Source: Duganella fentianensis (GTDB lineage Bacteria; Pseudomonadota; Gammaproteobacteria; Burkholderiales; Burkholderiaceae_D). Taken from it: DNA of 64,000 nucleotides. The stretch lies in NCBI RefSeq assembly GCF_009857835.1, contig NZ_WWCL01000002.1, forward strand, positions 744,001 to 808,000. Direction: 5' to 3'. Below are positions 21,428 to 30,562 of the stretch, piece after piece (the stretch's first letter is position 1; each line of letters starts with the position of its first letter). A program made the translations under genes and the position numbers. The notes beneath the pieces are model-generated. The model saw only the letters and a program-made list of their open reading frames with translations. It did not search any database and had not been told where the DNA came from.

Positions 21428-22935
21428 ATCTCAATCCCGATGCGCTGGTGTTGCGCCGTCTCGGCATCGACACCTATCAGGAACTGGTGGCCTATCTGCG
21501 CAGCGATTCGCCGATCTGCCGCTCGGAAGGCTTCGAGGCGCAGTCGCGCATACAGGTCTGCTGCGGCAGCCGCCATATCATCGCCACGCTCAATGTGGTG
21601 CACGAATCGCTGATCGGACGCCATCAGCTAGGCCTGTCGGAAGCGGCCTGGCATGCGCTGGGCGGTGAGGATGGTGTACCCGTCAAGGTCAAGCACGCGC
21701 CGCCGCTGCAGTCTTTCTCCGCCGTGCGCGGCAAGATCTATGGCCGGCCCTTCACCAGCGATGCGGTGGAAGCCATCGTGCACGATATCGCTGGCGGCCA
21801 CTACTCGGATATCGAGATGGCGGCGCTGATCACGGCCTGTTCCGGCAACCGCATGGACGTGGCCGAGACCATCGCCCTGACCCGTTCCATGGTGGGCGTG
21901 GGCCAGCGCCTGTACTGGGAGCGCGACATCGTGGTGGACAAGCATTGCGTGGGCGGCTTGCCCGGCAACCGCACCACGCTGATCGTGGTGCCCATCGTGG
22001 CCGCCTGCGGCCTGACCATCCCCAAGACTTCTTCGCGCGCGATTACGTCGCCGGCCGGTTCGGCCGACACTATGGAAACTCTGGCGCCGGTGGGGCTGGA
22101 CCTGCCGGCCATGCGGCGCGTGGTGGATCAGGAGGGCGGCTGCATCGTCTGGGGCGGCGCCGTTTCGCTCAGCCCTGCCGACGACATGCTGATCCGCGTC
22201 GAGCGACCGCTGGGACTCGATAGCGATGGCCTGCTGGTGGCGTCCGTGCTGTCGAAAAAAATCGCTGCCGGTTCCACCCATGTGGTGATCGATATCCCCG
22301 TCGGCCGCACGGCCAAAGTGCGTTCGCCGGCTGCCGCTGCGGCACTGGCGGGCCGTTTGATCGAAGTCGGTACGGCGCTCGGTCTGGCCATCGATGTGGT
22401 GCAGAGCGATGGCTCGCAGCCGGTAGGGCGCGGCATAGGCCCGGCGCTGGAAGCCTGGGATGTGCTGGCGGTGCTGCGCAACGAAGCCGGTGCGCCCGAC
22501 GATCTGCGCCAGCGAGCTGTCACGCTGGCCGGCCGCTTGCTGGAACTGGGTGGCAAAGCCTTGCCGGGGCAGGGCGTGGCGCTGGCGATGGAAGTGCTGG
22601 CCAGCGGCGCGGCATGGCACAAGATGCAGGCCCTGTGCGCTGCGCAGGGCGGCATGCGCGAGCCGGGCCGCGCTGCGCACACCCATGTCATCACGGCCCA
22701 GCATGCCGGCAAGGTGGTGGCCGTGGACAACCGCCGGCTGGCAAGGCTGGCCAAGCTGGCCGGTGCACCCAAGGCCAGTGCCGCCGGCTTGCTGCTGCAT
22801 GTGGCACTGGGCACGACAGTCGAAGTCGGGCAGCCGCTCTACACACTGCATGCGGAATCGCCGGGCGAGCTGGCCTATGCGCTCAGCTATGCCCATGCGC
22901 AGGAAGACCTGTACACCATCGAGGAGCATCCATGA
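21424..22935 (+). CDS. AMP/thymidine phosphorylase family protein
   Basis: 503 residues, the length of the long 'archaeal-type' thymidine/AMP phosphorylases rather than the about 440-residue DeoA. An extra N-terminal domain (about 1-85) is present. The phosphate-binding KHCVGGLPGNRTT segment and the SSRAITSPAGSADTMET segment are clear. Family enzymes split nucleosides, or nucleoside monophosphates, with phosphate: AMP phosphorylases give ribose 1,5-bisphosphate and base. Which applies here cannot be read from the sequence. The start codon overlaps the nuclease stop (ATGA) and its own stop overlaps the PRPP synthetase start in the same way, so the three proteins are translationally coupled. 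Confidence 0.88.
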   Translation: MNLNPDALVLRRLGIDTYQELVAYLRSDSPICRSEGFEAQSRIQVCCGSRHIIATLNVVHESLIGRHQLGLSEAAWHALGGEDGVPVKVKHAPPLQSFSAVRGKIYGRPFTSDAVEAIVHDIAGGHYSDIEMAALITACSGNRMDVAETIALTRSMVGVGQRLYWERDIVVDKHCVGGLPGNRTTLIVVPIVAACGLTIPKTSSRAITSPAGSADTMETLAPVGLDLPAMRRVVDQEGGCIVWGGAVSLSPADDMLIRVERPLGLDSDGLLVASVLSKKIAAGSTHVVIDIPVGRTAKVRSPAAAAALAGRLIEVGTALGLAIDVVQSDGSQPVGRGIGPALEAWDVLAVLRNEAGAPDDLRQRAVTLAGRLLELGGKALPGQGVALAMEVLASGAAWHKMQALCAAQGGMREPGRAAHTHVITAQHAGKVVAVDNRRLARLAKLAGAPKASAAGLLLHVALGTTVEVGQPLYTLHAESPGELAYALSYAHAQEDLYTIEEHP

Positions 22936-23834
22936 AACCGCTGCTACTGGCCATGCCCGGCGCCGAAGTGCTGGCCGAATCACTGGCCGAATCGCTGAAA
23001 CTTAGCAAGGAGTGCGAGCGTGGCGCACTGAAACTGCATCGCTTCCCCGATGGCGAATGCTGCCCGCAGATTCTGCCCGAGCCGCAAGGGCGTGACGTGG
23101 TGCTGGTGGCTGCGCTCGACCATCCGGACGACAAGCTGCTGCCACTGTATCTGTCGGCCTGCGTCGCGCGCGAACTCGGCGCACGGCGCATCGTGCTGGT
23201 ACTGCCTTATCTGCCGTATATGCGGCAGGATGCCGTGTTCCAGCCGGGGCAGGGCATTACGGCGCGCCACTTCGCGCGCCTGCTGTCGTCCTGCTGCGAT
23301 GCGCTGGTGACGGTAGATCCCCATCTGCACCGCATCCTCAGCCTCGACGAAGTGTATAGCGTGGCCAGCGAAGTAGTGGCGGCTGCACCGGCGATCGCCC
23401 AGTGGATACGCCGGAACGTGGCGGCGCCCGTAGTGGTGGGGCCGGACAGCGAAAGCGAGCAATGGGCCGCCCAGGTGGCAGAACTGGCCGGCTGCCCCTA
23501 CACGGTGCTGAGCAAGGTGCGTAGCGGCGACCACGAAGTGGCCGTGTCGCTGCCACCGGCCCAGTTGCTGGCAGGGCGCACGCCCGTGCTGGTCGACGAT
23601 ATCGCCTCGACGGCGCGCACCATGGTGGCCGCGACCGGGCAGCTGAAGCAGGCTGGCGCAGCAGCGCCCATCTGCATTGCCGTGCACGCGCTGTTTGCCG
23701 GCGATGCCTACAGCGTGCTGCAGCAGACTGGCGTGGCCGCTGTGGTCAGCTGCAATACCGTGCCGCACGCCAGCAATGGCATAGACCTGATGCCGGCGCT
23801 GGCGGCCGCCGCGCAGCGCATGCTGGCTGGCTAA
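22932..23834 (+). CDS. ribose-phosphate pyrophosphokinase (PRPP synthetase) family protein
   Basis: 300 residues starting at ATG 22932 within the stop codon of the phosphorylase gene. PRPP synthetase features are visible: the catalytic loop around YLPYMRQDAVF, a VDPHLHR metal-site segment, and the PRPP-binding loop VDDIASTART, where the family usually has glycines (TGGT). It would make PRPP from ribose 5-phosphate and ATP in the cytoplasm. It is shorter than the housekeeping PrsA (about 315) and probably a second, dedicated copy. Together with the phosphorylase it would turn nucleotide-derived ribose into PRPP for base salvage. The precise substrate is open. Confidence 0.87.
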   Translation: MKPLLLAMPGAEVLAESLAESLKLSKECERGALKLHRFPDGECCPQILPEPQGRDVVLVAALDHPDDKLLPLYLSACVARELGARRIVLVLPYLPYMRQDAVFQPGQGITARHFARLLSSCCDALVTVDPHLHRILSLDEVYSVASEVVAAAPAIAQWIRRNVAAPVVVGPDSESEQWAAQVAELAGCPYTVLSKVRSGDHEVAVSLPPAQLLAGRTPVLVDDIASTARTMVAATGQLKQAGAAAPICIAVHALFAGDAYSVLQQTGVAAVVSCNTVPHASNGIDLMPALAAAAQRMLAG

Positions 23835-23963
23835 GGCTTGCGGCTGGCGTGATCCGTCCTTGCTCTGACTTGTTTTGATCAAGAACGTCATTTTGAAATA
23901 GGCGCAAATACGCACGTTGTCACAGCGTCGAGCGGCGTTTTTGCCACATACCTCAAGGCAAAA

Positions 23964-23992
23964 TTGTCTTTCTAATTATTTCAAGTGATAAT
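23964..23992 (+). promoter_or_regulatory. candidate sigma-70 promoter for the CHASE2 cluster
   Basis: TTGTCT (-35, four of six) and GATAAT (-10, five of six) are separated by exactly 17 bases in an AT-rich stretch. The CHASE2 start codon is 92 bases further on. No gene is seen in the 23835-24083 gap. Confidence 0.45.
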
Positions 23993-24083
23993 AAAAAACA
24001 ACTAAGAGTATTGACGAATCGCAAGCCTAGTGCATAAACCACGTCGGTTTTCAGCCGGGTTATTGCCGGCTCACTGACTGACG

Positions 24084-25922
24084 ATGACTACTTCCAAGCA
24101 AGCTACTTCTACTTCCATTTCCGCGCTCTGGCTCTCGTTCCGCCGTCTGGCCGATCTGTGTGCCCACCACTTCAACGCCGATCTGCGTGCCAGCCTGTTT
24201 TCGGCCGCGCTGGCCGTGCTGGCGCTGAAAGTGGGCGCGCTGGCGATCCTGACCAAATTATCGCTACTGGTGGTATCGAATCAGGCTTTGCTGACCGCGC
24301 CGCAGGTGGCGCTGAATGGCAGCGGGCCGGTGGTGCTGTATCTGAGCGAGAACCAGTGGCAGCAGCGCTATCTGGAACGGGCGCCGCTGGACCGCTGCAA
24401 ACTGGCGGAAGATCTGGGCCAGATGCTGGCGCACCAGCCGCGCCAGCTGCTGGTGGACTTCGATCTGTCGCCGTCGCTGCAGGAAAGCCGCGCCGGCTGC
24501 CAGCAGCAGCTGGACCAGCTGCTCGATCAGCATGCTGACAAACTGGTGCTGCTGATGCCTTTCCGCGTCGGCTCGGACACGCTGCTGGCGCAGAAGGCCG
24601 AGTGGCTGGCGCAACGCTGCCGTGCCGGCGTGGCCTTCGGCGATGGCGCACTGAATGTGTCGCTGGGCGCCGTAATCGACTTTGTGCCCGAGAGCCAGGC
24701 CATGGCCGATGCCATGCACGAACGGGGCAGCGTGGAAGTGTGCCACCAGCTGGGCACGGCCGACGGGCGCGAGCGCTGGCTGCGCCGCGGTGCTGATCCG
24801 GTGACCGACGATGCTTCGGCCGAGGCCATCAATTTCGCCGGCTTCAGCAAGCAGGTGGTGGCGCTGGCGCTCGATGATCCGGCCGTGCAGAACATCGGCA
24901 ACTGGGCCGGGCGCGATGTGTATTTCGGCGGCGATTATGGCGGCAGCAAGGATGACCGCTTCCTGACGCCTATGGGGCCGCTGCCCGGCGTGACCATCCA
25001 CGCGGCCATCGCCTGGACGCAGGCCCATCCCGTGCGCGAACTGCCCCATGCCGTTGGCGTGGCGACCGATATCCTGACGGCCTTCGTGTTCTCGCTCGGC
25101 ATAGGCTTCTTCTGGTCGCGCTATCTGAAAGTGAGCCTGCACGGGCAAGGCTATCAGCGCGAGAATTCCACCTTGCTGGTGCTGGGTTTTGTACTGTATT
25201 TTGCGATCATGCTGTGGCTGTTCTTCCAGCTCTCCGTGCTGCTGTTCATGCACGGCATCCTGATCGCCCCGCTGCTGATAGGCCTGAGCATGCTGATCGA
25301 CGGCTTTGTGCGCGGCCCGATTGCGGCCAGTCTGGAACTGAGCGAAGCGGAGCAGGAGCAGCCCCGGCGCGCGCTGATGGCGGCGCAGGTGATGTCGGTC
25401 GTGCTGACCTGCAGCGTGCTGGTGCTGCTGGTGCCGCTGCTGCACCACTGGTCCATGCCATTGCAGCTGCTGATATTGACGCTGCTGGCGACACTGCTCG
25501 ACCGGGTATTGCCCGTGCTGTGGCCCGCCCCTCAGGCCGAGCACAAGGGCGGCCATGGCAGCCACGCTGACCATGGCAGTCATGAAGCCTATCCGCGCGC
25601 GCACTTGCTGGCGTGGCTGCTGTGCGGCGCTTTAGCCGGCGTGGCAGCGGACCAGTATCTGGCGCTGGGCATGGGATGGCTGCTCGCTGCGTTTGCCGGC
25701 GTGATCACCGGGCTGGTACTGGTGCTGTTCATAGGCTTGCTGCGCAGCCTGCAGTGGCGCAGCTTTTCCCGTCCGGCGCGCTGGTGGACGGCGCAGCTGC
25801 TCGGCGTGCAGCACGAAATACACGGCTGGCGCGAGCTGGCCGGGGCGCTCTCGTTCTGTCTGCGCCACAGTGCCTACTGGGTGGTGCTGGTCGCTGCCCT
25901 GATCGTCATGTTAAGTCATTAA
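24084..25922 (+). CDS. CHASE2-domain membrane protein with His-rich segment, no output domain
   Basis: 612 residues. A cytoplasmic N-terminus and one membrane helix (about 35-65) precede an extracytoplasmic CHASE2-like domain (about 70-340; VDFDLSP and GRDVYFGGDYGGSKDDRFLTP are typical). Several further membrane helices follow. Between helices near residues 495-515 is a histidine-rich stretch (HKGGHGSHADHGSHEAYPRAH), which looks like a metal-binding loop. Unlike most CHASE2 proteins it carries no kinase, cyclase or GGDEF domain. Two genes for exported proteins follow in the same direction after 18 and 32 bases. The function is unknown, possibly a membrane partner or sensor for that pair. Confidence 0.75.
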   Translation: MTTSKQATSTSISALWLSFRRLADLCAHHFNADLRASLFSAALAVLALKVGALAILTKLSLLVVSNQALLTAPQVALNGSGPVVLYLSENQWQQRYLERAPLDRCKLAEDLGQMLAHQPRQLLVDFDLSPSLQESRAGCQQQLDQLLDQHADKLVLLMPFRVGSDTLLAQKAEWLAQRCRAGVAFGDGALNVSLGAVIDFVPESQAMADAMHERGSVEVCHQLGTADGRERWLRRGADPVTDDASAEAINFAGFSKQVVALALDDPAVQNIGNWAGRDVYFGGDYGGSKDDRFLTPMGPLPGVTIHAAIAWTQAHPVRELPHAVGVATDILTAFVFSLGIGFFWSRYLKVSLHGQGYQRENSTLLVLGFVLYFAIMLWLFFQLSVLLFMHGILIAPLLIGLSMLIDGFVRGPIAASLELSEAEQEQPRRALMAAQVMSVVLTCSVLVLLVPLLHHWSMPLQLLILTLLATLLDRVLPVLWPAPQAEHKGGHGSHADHGSHEAYPRAHLLAWLLCGALAGVAADQYLALGMGWLLAAFAGVITGLVLVLFIGLLRSLQWRSFSRPARWWTAQLLGVQHEIHGWRELAGALSFCLRHSAYWVVLVAALIVMLSH

Positions 25923-25940
25923 ACTGGAAAGGTGAGATCC

Positions 25941-26594
25941 ATGCTGAAGTCGATGTTGGTGCTATCTCTGTCGCTGTCTACTGCCATCGCGGCCCATGCT
26001 GCGACGGACTGCAGCGTGCCTCCGCTGGGTCAGAGCGACAAATCTGCGCCAGTGGCCGAAGCGGCCAAGCGGCTGCGCGCGACCGATCCCTGCAAAGTGG
26101 TGCCGGGACTGAGCGGCAAATCGCTGGGCTCAGTATGGGCCGGCCTGCTGTCCACCAAGAAGACGGGGGGACGCCGGCTGGAGCCGGCCATACCGGACGG
26201 TATGCCGAACGGCACCGTGCTGGCCGGTAGCGCCGGTGTCCACTTCGATTTGCGTGCCGTGGCAGGTGAAGGTATCCGTTCCTTCCTGCTGGCGCGCGGT
26301 GCGCAGACGCTGGCGACGCCGGCCAATGGTGCGCTGGAATTCGATGTGCCGGTGAGTGGCGGCGATGCCTACCAGTGGACGCTGGTGACGCGGGTTGCGA
26401 CTTATCACGGCGAATACACGCTGGCCGATGCGGCCGAGCGGCAGGAAGTGGAGCAGCAGCTGGCGCAGCTGGACAAGGCCGGGCTCGATCCGGTGGCGCG
26501 CCTGCTGTATCAGGCCGCGATTTACGACGATGCCAATCTGTTCGTCGAACGTGACCGCGTGTATGCGCAATTGCGCGCAATGCTGGCTCTGTAA
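25941..26594 (+). CDS. exported protein of unknown function
   Basis: 217 residues from ATG 25941, preceded by AAAGGTGAG. A clear signal peptide (MLKSMLVLSLSLSTAIAAHA) is followed by a soluble region with two early features: a single Cys at ATDCSVPP and a beta-rich middle part (ALEFDVPVSGGDAYQWTLVTRV). The C-terminus is helical (LADAAERQEVEQQLAQLDKAGLDP). I do not recognise a family with certainty. It lies between the CHASE2 gene and an M48 protease gene, the latter starting 32 bases after it, so it is likely a periplasmic member of that unit. Confidence 0.65.
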   Translation: MLKSMLVLSLSLSTAIAAHAATDCSVPPLGQSDKSAPVAEAAKRLRATDPCKVVPGLSGKSLGSVWAGLLSTKKTGGRRLEPAIPDGMPNGTVLAGSAGVHFDLRAVAGEGIRSFLLARGAQTLATPANGALEFDVPVSGGDAYQWTLVTRVATYHGEYTLADAAERQEVEQQLAQLDKAGLDPVARLLYQAAIYDDANLFVERDRVYAQLRAMLAL

Positions 26595-26626
26595 TGGTGA
26601 AGCAGATGTTGAAGGGAGAGCGCAGT

Positions 26627-27991
26627 ATGGCGCAAGTACAGACGGGATCGCGGCTGGCCATGTCGGCCGTGCTGCTGGTAATGGCGGGCACGCTGGCGCA
26701 GCCGCCGGCCAGTGCCGCGCCTACCAAGAAGAGCAAGGCCAGCGCCAGCGCCAGTGCCAGCGCCAGCGCAAGTACTAGCGCCAGCGCCAGCGCGGCGGCA
26801 CAGGCAGCAGCCAGTAGCGAAGCCAGCGTGCCGGCGGCGGCCAGCGAAATAGCGGCACCGGCGCCAGCTGCGCCAGCTGCGCCAGCCGAAGCCCCCGGAC
26901 TGTTCGACAAGGTCAAGTCCTTCTTCGCCAGCGGCGACAAGCCCAAAGCCGAAGCGCCGGCCGATAAGAACGAAAACAGCGACAAGCCGAAAGGCGAAGA
27001 GGAGCCTTCGTTCTTCAGCCGCCTGACGGGCAGCTCTGGCAGCCCGACCAAGGTCAAGGATATCGACGAAGTGTTTTCGCTGTCGGCCCGCGAGTTCGAT
27101 CCCAGCTGCAAATCGCTGATCGAACCATTCGGCACCACCGACAGTCTGCTCTCGCTGGGTAAGCTGGGCGCCAAGCTGGCGATCAACAATGCCAGCGCGC
27201 GTTATGGCTTCGGTGGACAGAGCATGGATTTGCGCAGCACGCTGCGGCTGGCCGGCAAAAATCTCAACTGGCTGCCGATGGAAGCAGAACGCATGCTGGG
27301 TGAACGCATGCATGGCGACATGGCGGCCGATTTTCTCGATGGCGAACGCAAGGCCAACAAGCCGGCCGTGACGCGCGCCAACCAGATCATGCAGACCTTG
27401 CTGACCAGCGTGAAGGAAGAGCTGCCCTATAAGTTCCAGATCGATGTGCGCAAGGCCAGTGGCAACGCGCAGGCGCTACCGGGCGGTTTTCTGGTAATAG
27501 ACCGCGATCTGGTCACGGTGGCCAAGAACGAGGACAAGGCCTATTTTGCACTGGCCCACGAGCTTGCCCACGTACTGCAGCGCCACGAAACGCGTGCCAT
27601 ACAGGCGCGCATGACCGATACCATCGACAGCTTCGATGGACTGCGCAAGCTGATCGACGGCGTCAACAGCACGCCCGGCAATATCATGGCCTATTCGAAC
27701 GACATCATGGGGCGCTTCGTAGTGTTCTCCAAGGATCAGGAGATGCAGGCCGATGCCTGCGCCGTGCGCCTGCTCGATGCAGCTCTGCACGACAAGAAGA
27801 AGCTGCATCAGGTTATCCAGAGCTATCAGGCCAGCCTGCCGCCGGCCACGCCCGATACGGTGGCGGCCAACCAGCTGGGCATGTTTGTCGAGAATGTGCA
27901 GAAGATGGAAAAGCTGGGTGAACAGCACCCGAATACGCAGGCCCGCAGCGCCAATCTGCAGCGCATGCTGGCCGAAGTCGACAAGCATTAA
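26627..27991 (+). CDS. exported M48-family zinc metalloprotease with Ala/Ser-repeat linker
   Basis: 454 residues from ATG 26627, with GGGAG upstream; ATGs at 26594 and 26606 are alternatives without a ribosome site. A signal peptide ends near ASAA. A low-complexity linker of alternating Ala and Ser (about 38-60), Ala/Pro and charged stretches leads to the protease domain. Zinc ligands are visible as HELAH (about 311-315) and the downstream Glu in DQEMQADACAVRLLD (about 370), the M48 arrangement. BepA-like periplasmic M48 proteases act in outer-membrane quality control; this one lacks an obvious TPR region. It ends 37 bases before the convergent histidine-kinase gene. Confidence 0.88.
   Translation: MAQVQTGSRLAMSAVLLVMAGTLAQPPASAAPTKKSKASASASASASASTSASASAAAQAAASSEASVPAAASEIAAPAPAAPAAPAEAPGLFDKVKSFFASGDKPKAEAPADKNENSDKPKGEEEPSFFSRLTGSSGSPTKVKDIDEVFSLSAREFDPSCKSLIEPFGTTDSLLSLGKLGAKLAINNASARYGFGGQSMDLRSTLRLAGKNLNWLPMEAERMLGERMHGDMAADFLDGERKANKPAVTRANQIMQTLLTSVKEELPYKFQIDVRKASGNAQALPGGFLVIDRDLVTVAKNEDKAYFALAHELAHVLQRHETRAIQARMTDTIDSFDGLRKLIDGVNSTPGNIMAYSNDIMGRFVVFSKDQEMQADACAVRLLDAALHDKKKLHQVIQSYQASLPPATPDTVAANQLGMFVENVQKMEKLGEQHPNTQARSANLQRMLAEVDKH
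26741..26794 (+). repeat. AGCGCC hexamer repeat coding an Ala-Ser run
   Basis: About nine near-identical hexamers (AGCGCC with small changes such as AGTGCC, AGCGCA and AGTACT) encode alternating Ser and Ala in the linker of the M48 protease. Repeats of this kind can change length by slippage without breaking the frame. Confidence 0.8.
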
Positions 27992-28000
27992 CGCGCTGAT

Positions 28001-28021
28001 ATGCCGCCGGTGCGGCGGCAT
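28001..28021. terminator. bidirectional hairpin between convergent genes
   Basis: A 9-bp perfect stem (ATGCCGCCG with CGGCGGCAT) with a GTG loop lies between the M48 gene and the convergent kinase gene. GCGCT and AGCGC flank it and can extend the stem. There is no T run, so termination is likely but not proven. Confidence 0.5.
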
Positions 28022-28027
28022 GCAGCG

Positions 28028-30562
28028 CTATTGCAGGGGCAGGTGGACGGCGAACACCGTCCCCACGCCGGCTTCGCTATCGACCGTGATACGGCCATGG
28101 TGCTTGTCGACGATCTTGCGCACGATGTCCAGCCCCAGCCCGCTGCCTTCGCCGGCCGGCTTGGTGGTGAAGAAGGCATCGAAGATGCGGTCGCGGATTT
28201 CCGGCGGTATGCCGCAGCCGGTGTCGCGTATGGCCACCACGGCTTCGTTGCCCTGCTGTTCTATGCTGATGGTCAGCGTGCCCTGATTCTGCATGGCCTG
28301 TATGGCGTTGTAGATCAGATTGGTCCAGACCTGATTGAGTTCGTCCGGCAGGCAGCGTAGCGGGGCAATCGGCTGGTAGTTGCGCACCACCTCTATGCCC
28401 TGCTTGGTCTGGTTCTGGTAGATGGTCAGTACAGTGTCCAGACTCTGGCGCAGATCGACTTCGCGCAGTTCGCCCGAACTATCCACGCGCGAATAGGATT
28501 TCAGCGCGAAGACGATTTTCGCCACCCGCTCCACCGCCGTGTTGATGTTGCTGGCGCTGCTGACGATGGAGGCCATGCTGGCCGCCGTATCGAGGATGAA
28601 ATCGGCGTGCCGATGCTGCAGCAGGCCCAGATAGTTGGTCGCGTAGGCGTGGGCGCGCAGCTCCACCAGCAGGGCCGCCTTGCGGCGCGCTGCGCTGATG
28701 CCGGCCTGTTCCAGCGTATCCATCACCTGATTGGTCAGAGCCCGCTCTTCGCGCGTATTCAGGATCTCGCTGCTCTGGCGGGTGTGCTGCAGCATGTCGA
28801 TGAATAGCTGCTGCTCCGGTTCGGCCAGCAGCTGGAACAGGCGCGGCAGATTGCTCAGGGTCTGCTCCAGCGCTTCCGCGATATTGTGGCCGCTGGCCTT
28901 GATGGCGCCGATGGGGGTGTTGATCTCGTGCGCGACATTGGCCACCAGTTGGCCCAGCGAAGCCATTTTTTCCTGCTGGATGATCATCGCCTGCGCCTTG
29001 CGCAGCGCTGCCAGCGTGTCCGAATTGGCCAGTGCGATGGCACCGTAGGCGCACAGGGTACGGAAGATGGCCACATCGCGCTCGCCGTAGGCATGGGCGC
29101 GCGGGGTGTGGATGGACATCACGCCCAGCACCCGTTCGCCCGCCATCAGCGGCGCATAGATGGCGCTGGTGCCGGCCTGCGCATCGAGCACCTCCTGCTG
29201 TTCGGCGATGCACAGGGCGGCTGCCGGTTCGATGTCCAGCAGTTCGCCGTTGCTGTCTACCCGCTGGTCATTATCGATGCCGAGTACGAGGCTCAGTTTG
29301 CTGCCGCCCTGACGCAGGCGGTAGATGCGGTAGCTATGGGTGTCGAGCAGGGCGCGCACATGGCGGTCCAGCGAGGACAGCACGGCAGCCTGTTCCAGAT
29401 TGCCCGTGATTTCGCGGCCGATGGCGCCCAGCTGCTCCAGTGTGGCATTGGCCTGTTCCAGCGTGGCCGCGCGCTGGGCTTCGGCTTCGTGCTGGGCCTG
29501 CAGGGCGGCCGCGTTATCGAGCGCGATGGTCAGATACGAGCACAGGGTACGGAAGATCGATTGTTCCCGCTCGCCATACGCATTCGATTCCATGGTCTGC
29601 ACCGACATCACGCCCAGCAGGCGTTCGCCGACGATCAGCGGCGAGTACAGATTGCTCAGATTGGGGCAGTTACCGGCCAGATAGCGTGGCTCGCCGGGCC
29701 GCATATGCCGCACCACTTCGAGCCGGGTGCGGGCGCAGCGCGAGGACATGGCCAGCGGGTCGTCGAGTGCCAGCGAGAATGGCGCCAGCGGGGCACCGTT
29801 CTCCATGCCGAACACCATGTCCAGCTTCTGCGTATTGCCGTTCATGAGCAGTACGAAGAAGGTATTGGTCTTGAGTAGCTGGTGCACATTCAGCGCCAGC
29901 GAATGGAACACGGCCTGCATATCGAGGCAGGCGGTAAATTCGCGTCCGATCCGGCCTATCACTTCCAGATCGTTGGCGCGCGCCGCTGTCAGCTGCAGCA
30001 GCTTCTGGGTTTCATCGAACAGGCGGGCGTTTTCCAGTGCCGTGCTGAGAATGTTGGTGATGGTCTTGAGCAGGGTGACATCGGCCTCGCTGAAGGCGAA
30101 TTCCAGATCGAGGTGCTGCAGCGTTACCACGCCGGTCACTTCGTCGCCGCTGATCATGGGAATGAAGGCGGCGCTCTTGGCCGTCTCGCCGCGCAGCACG
30201 GGATTGCCGTAGGCGATGCTCTGGCGTTCCAGATTTTCGTTGAAGAGCAGGGCCTGGCGGCTTTCCAGCACATGCTTGCGGAAGCCGAAGATGCCTATGG
30301 TATGGGGCGGCTCGCGCAGTTCGCGCTCGATGTAGTAGGGCACATGGAACTGCTGGGTGTCGCGCGCGAGCAGGGCGATGTTGACCACCTGCGCCTGAAA
30401 AATCTGCTGGATCCTGTCGCCCACGATGGTACAGATATCGGCCAGCTGCAGGCGCGCCGTGAGCGCCGTCTGCACGCTGTTGATGATGGCCAGATCGGCT
30501 TCGCGCTGGGCCATCAGCTGGGCGCTGACGGAATCGCGGCCCTGTCCGTGGGCGGTACTCAT
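28028..30562 (-). CDS. triple-GAF sensor histidine kinase
   Basis: 844 residues. Three GAF domains (about 30-195, 205-360 and 370-525) sense cytoplasmic signals. A HisKA-type domain follows with the phospho-acceptor in NVAHEINTPIG (about residue 544), then a long four-helix-like insert, and a HATPase domain with NLIYNAIQAM (N box), DTGCGIP (G1) and GEGSGLGL (G2). There are no membrane helices, so it is a soluble kinase. Its ATG overlaps the TGA of the upstream single-domain response regulator gene, so both are translated together and are probable partners. The GAF ligands are unknown. Confidence 0.9.
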   Translation of the reverse strand: MSTAHGQGRDSVSAQLMAQREADLAIINSVQTALTARLQLADICTIVGDRIQQIFQAQVVNIALLARDTQQFHVPYYIERELREPPHTIGIFGFRKHVLESRQALLFNENLERQSIAYGNPVLRGETAKSAAFIPMISGDEVTGVVTLQHLDLEFAFSEADVTLLKTITNILSTALENARLFDETQKLLQLTAARANDLEVIGRIGREFTACLDMQAVFHSLALNVHQLLKTNTFFVLLMNGNTQKLDMVFGMENGAPLAPFSLALDDPLAMSSRCARTRLEVVRHMRPGEPRYLAGNCPNLSNLYSPLIVGERLLGVMSVQTMESNAYGEREQSIFRTLCSYLTIALDNAAALQAQHEAEAQRAATLEQANATLEQLGAIGREITGNLEQAAVLSSLDRHVRALLDTHSYRIYRLRQGGSKLSLVLGIDNDQRVDSNGELLDIEPAAALCIAEQQEVLDAQAGTSAIYAPLMAGERVLGVMSIHTPRAHAYGERDVAIFRTLCAYGAIALANSDTLAALRKAQAMIIQQEKMASLGQLVANVAHEINTPIGAIKASGHNIAEALEQTLSNLPRLFQLLAEPEQQLFIDMLQHTRQSSEILNTREERALTNQVMDTLEQAGISAARRKAALLVELRAHAYATNYLGLLQHRHADFILDTAASMASIVSSASNINTAVERVAKIVFALKSYSRVDSSGELREVDLRQSLDTVLTIYQNQTKQGIEVVRNYQPIAPLRCLPDELNQVWTNLIYNAIQAMQNQGTLTISIEQQGNEAVVAIRDTGCGIPPEIRDRIFDAFFTTKPAGEGSGLGLDIVRKIVDKHHGRITVDSEAGVGTVFAVHLPLQ

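Noticed and set aside
23875-23882. TTGATCAA after the PRPP synthetase gene.
   Set aside because: The half-sites lack the four-base centre of an FNR box, and it is about 200 bases from the next start codon.
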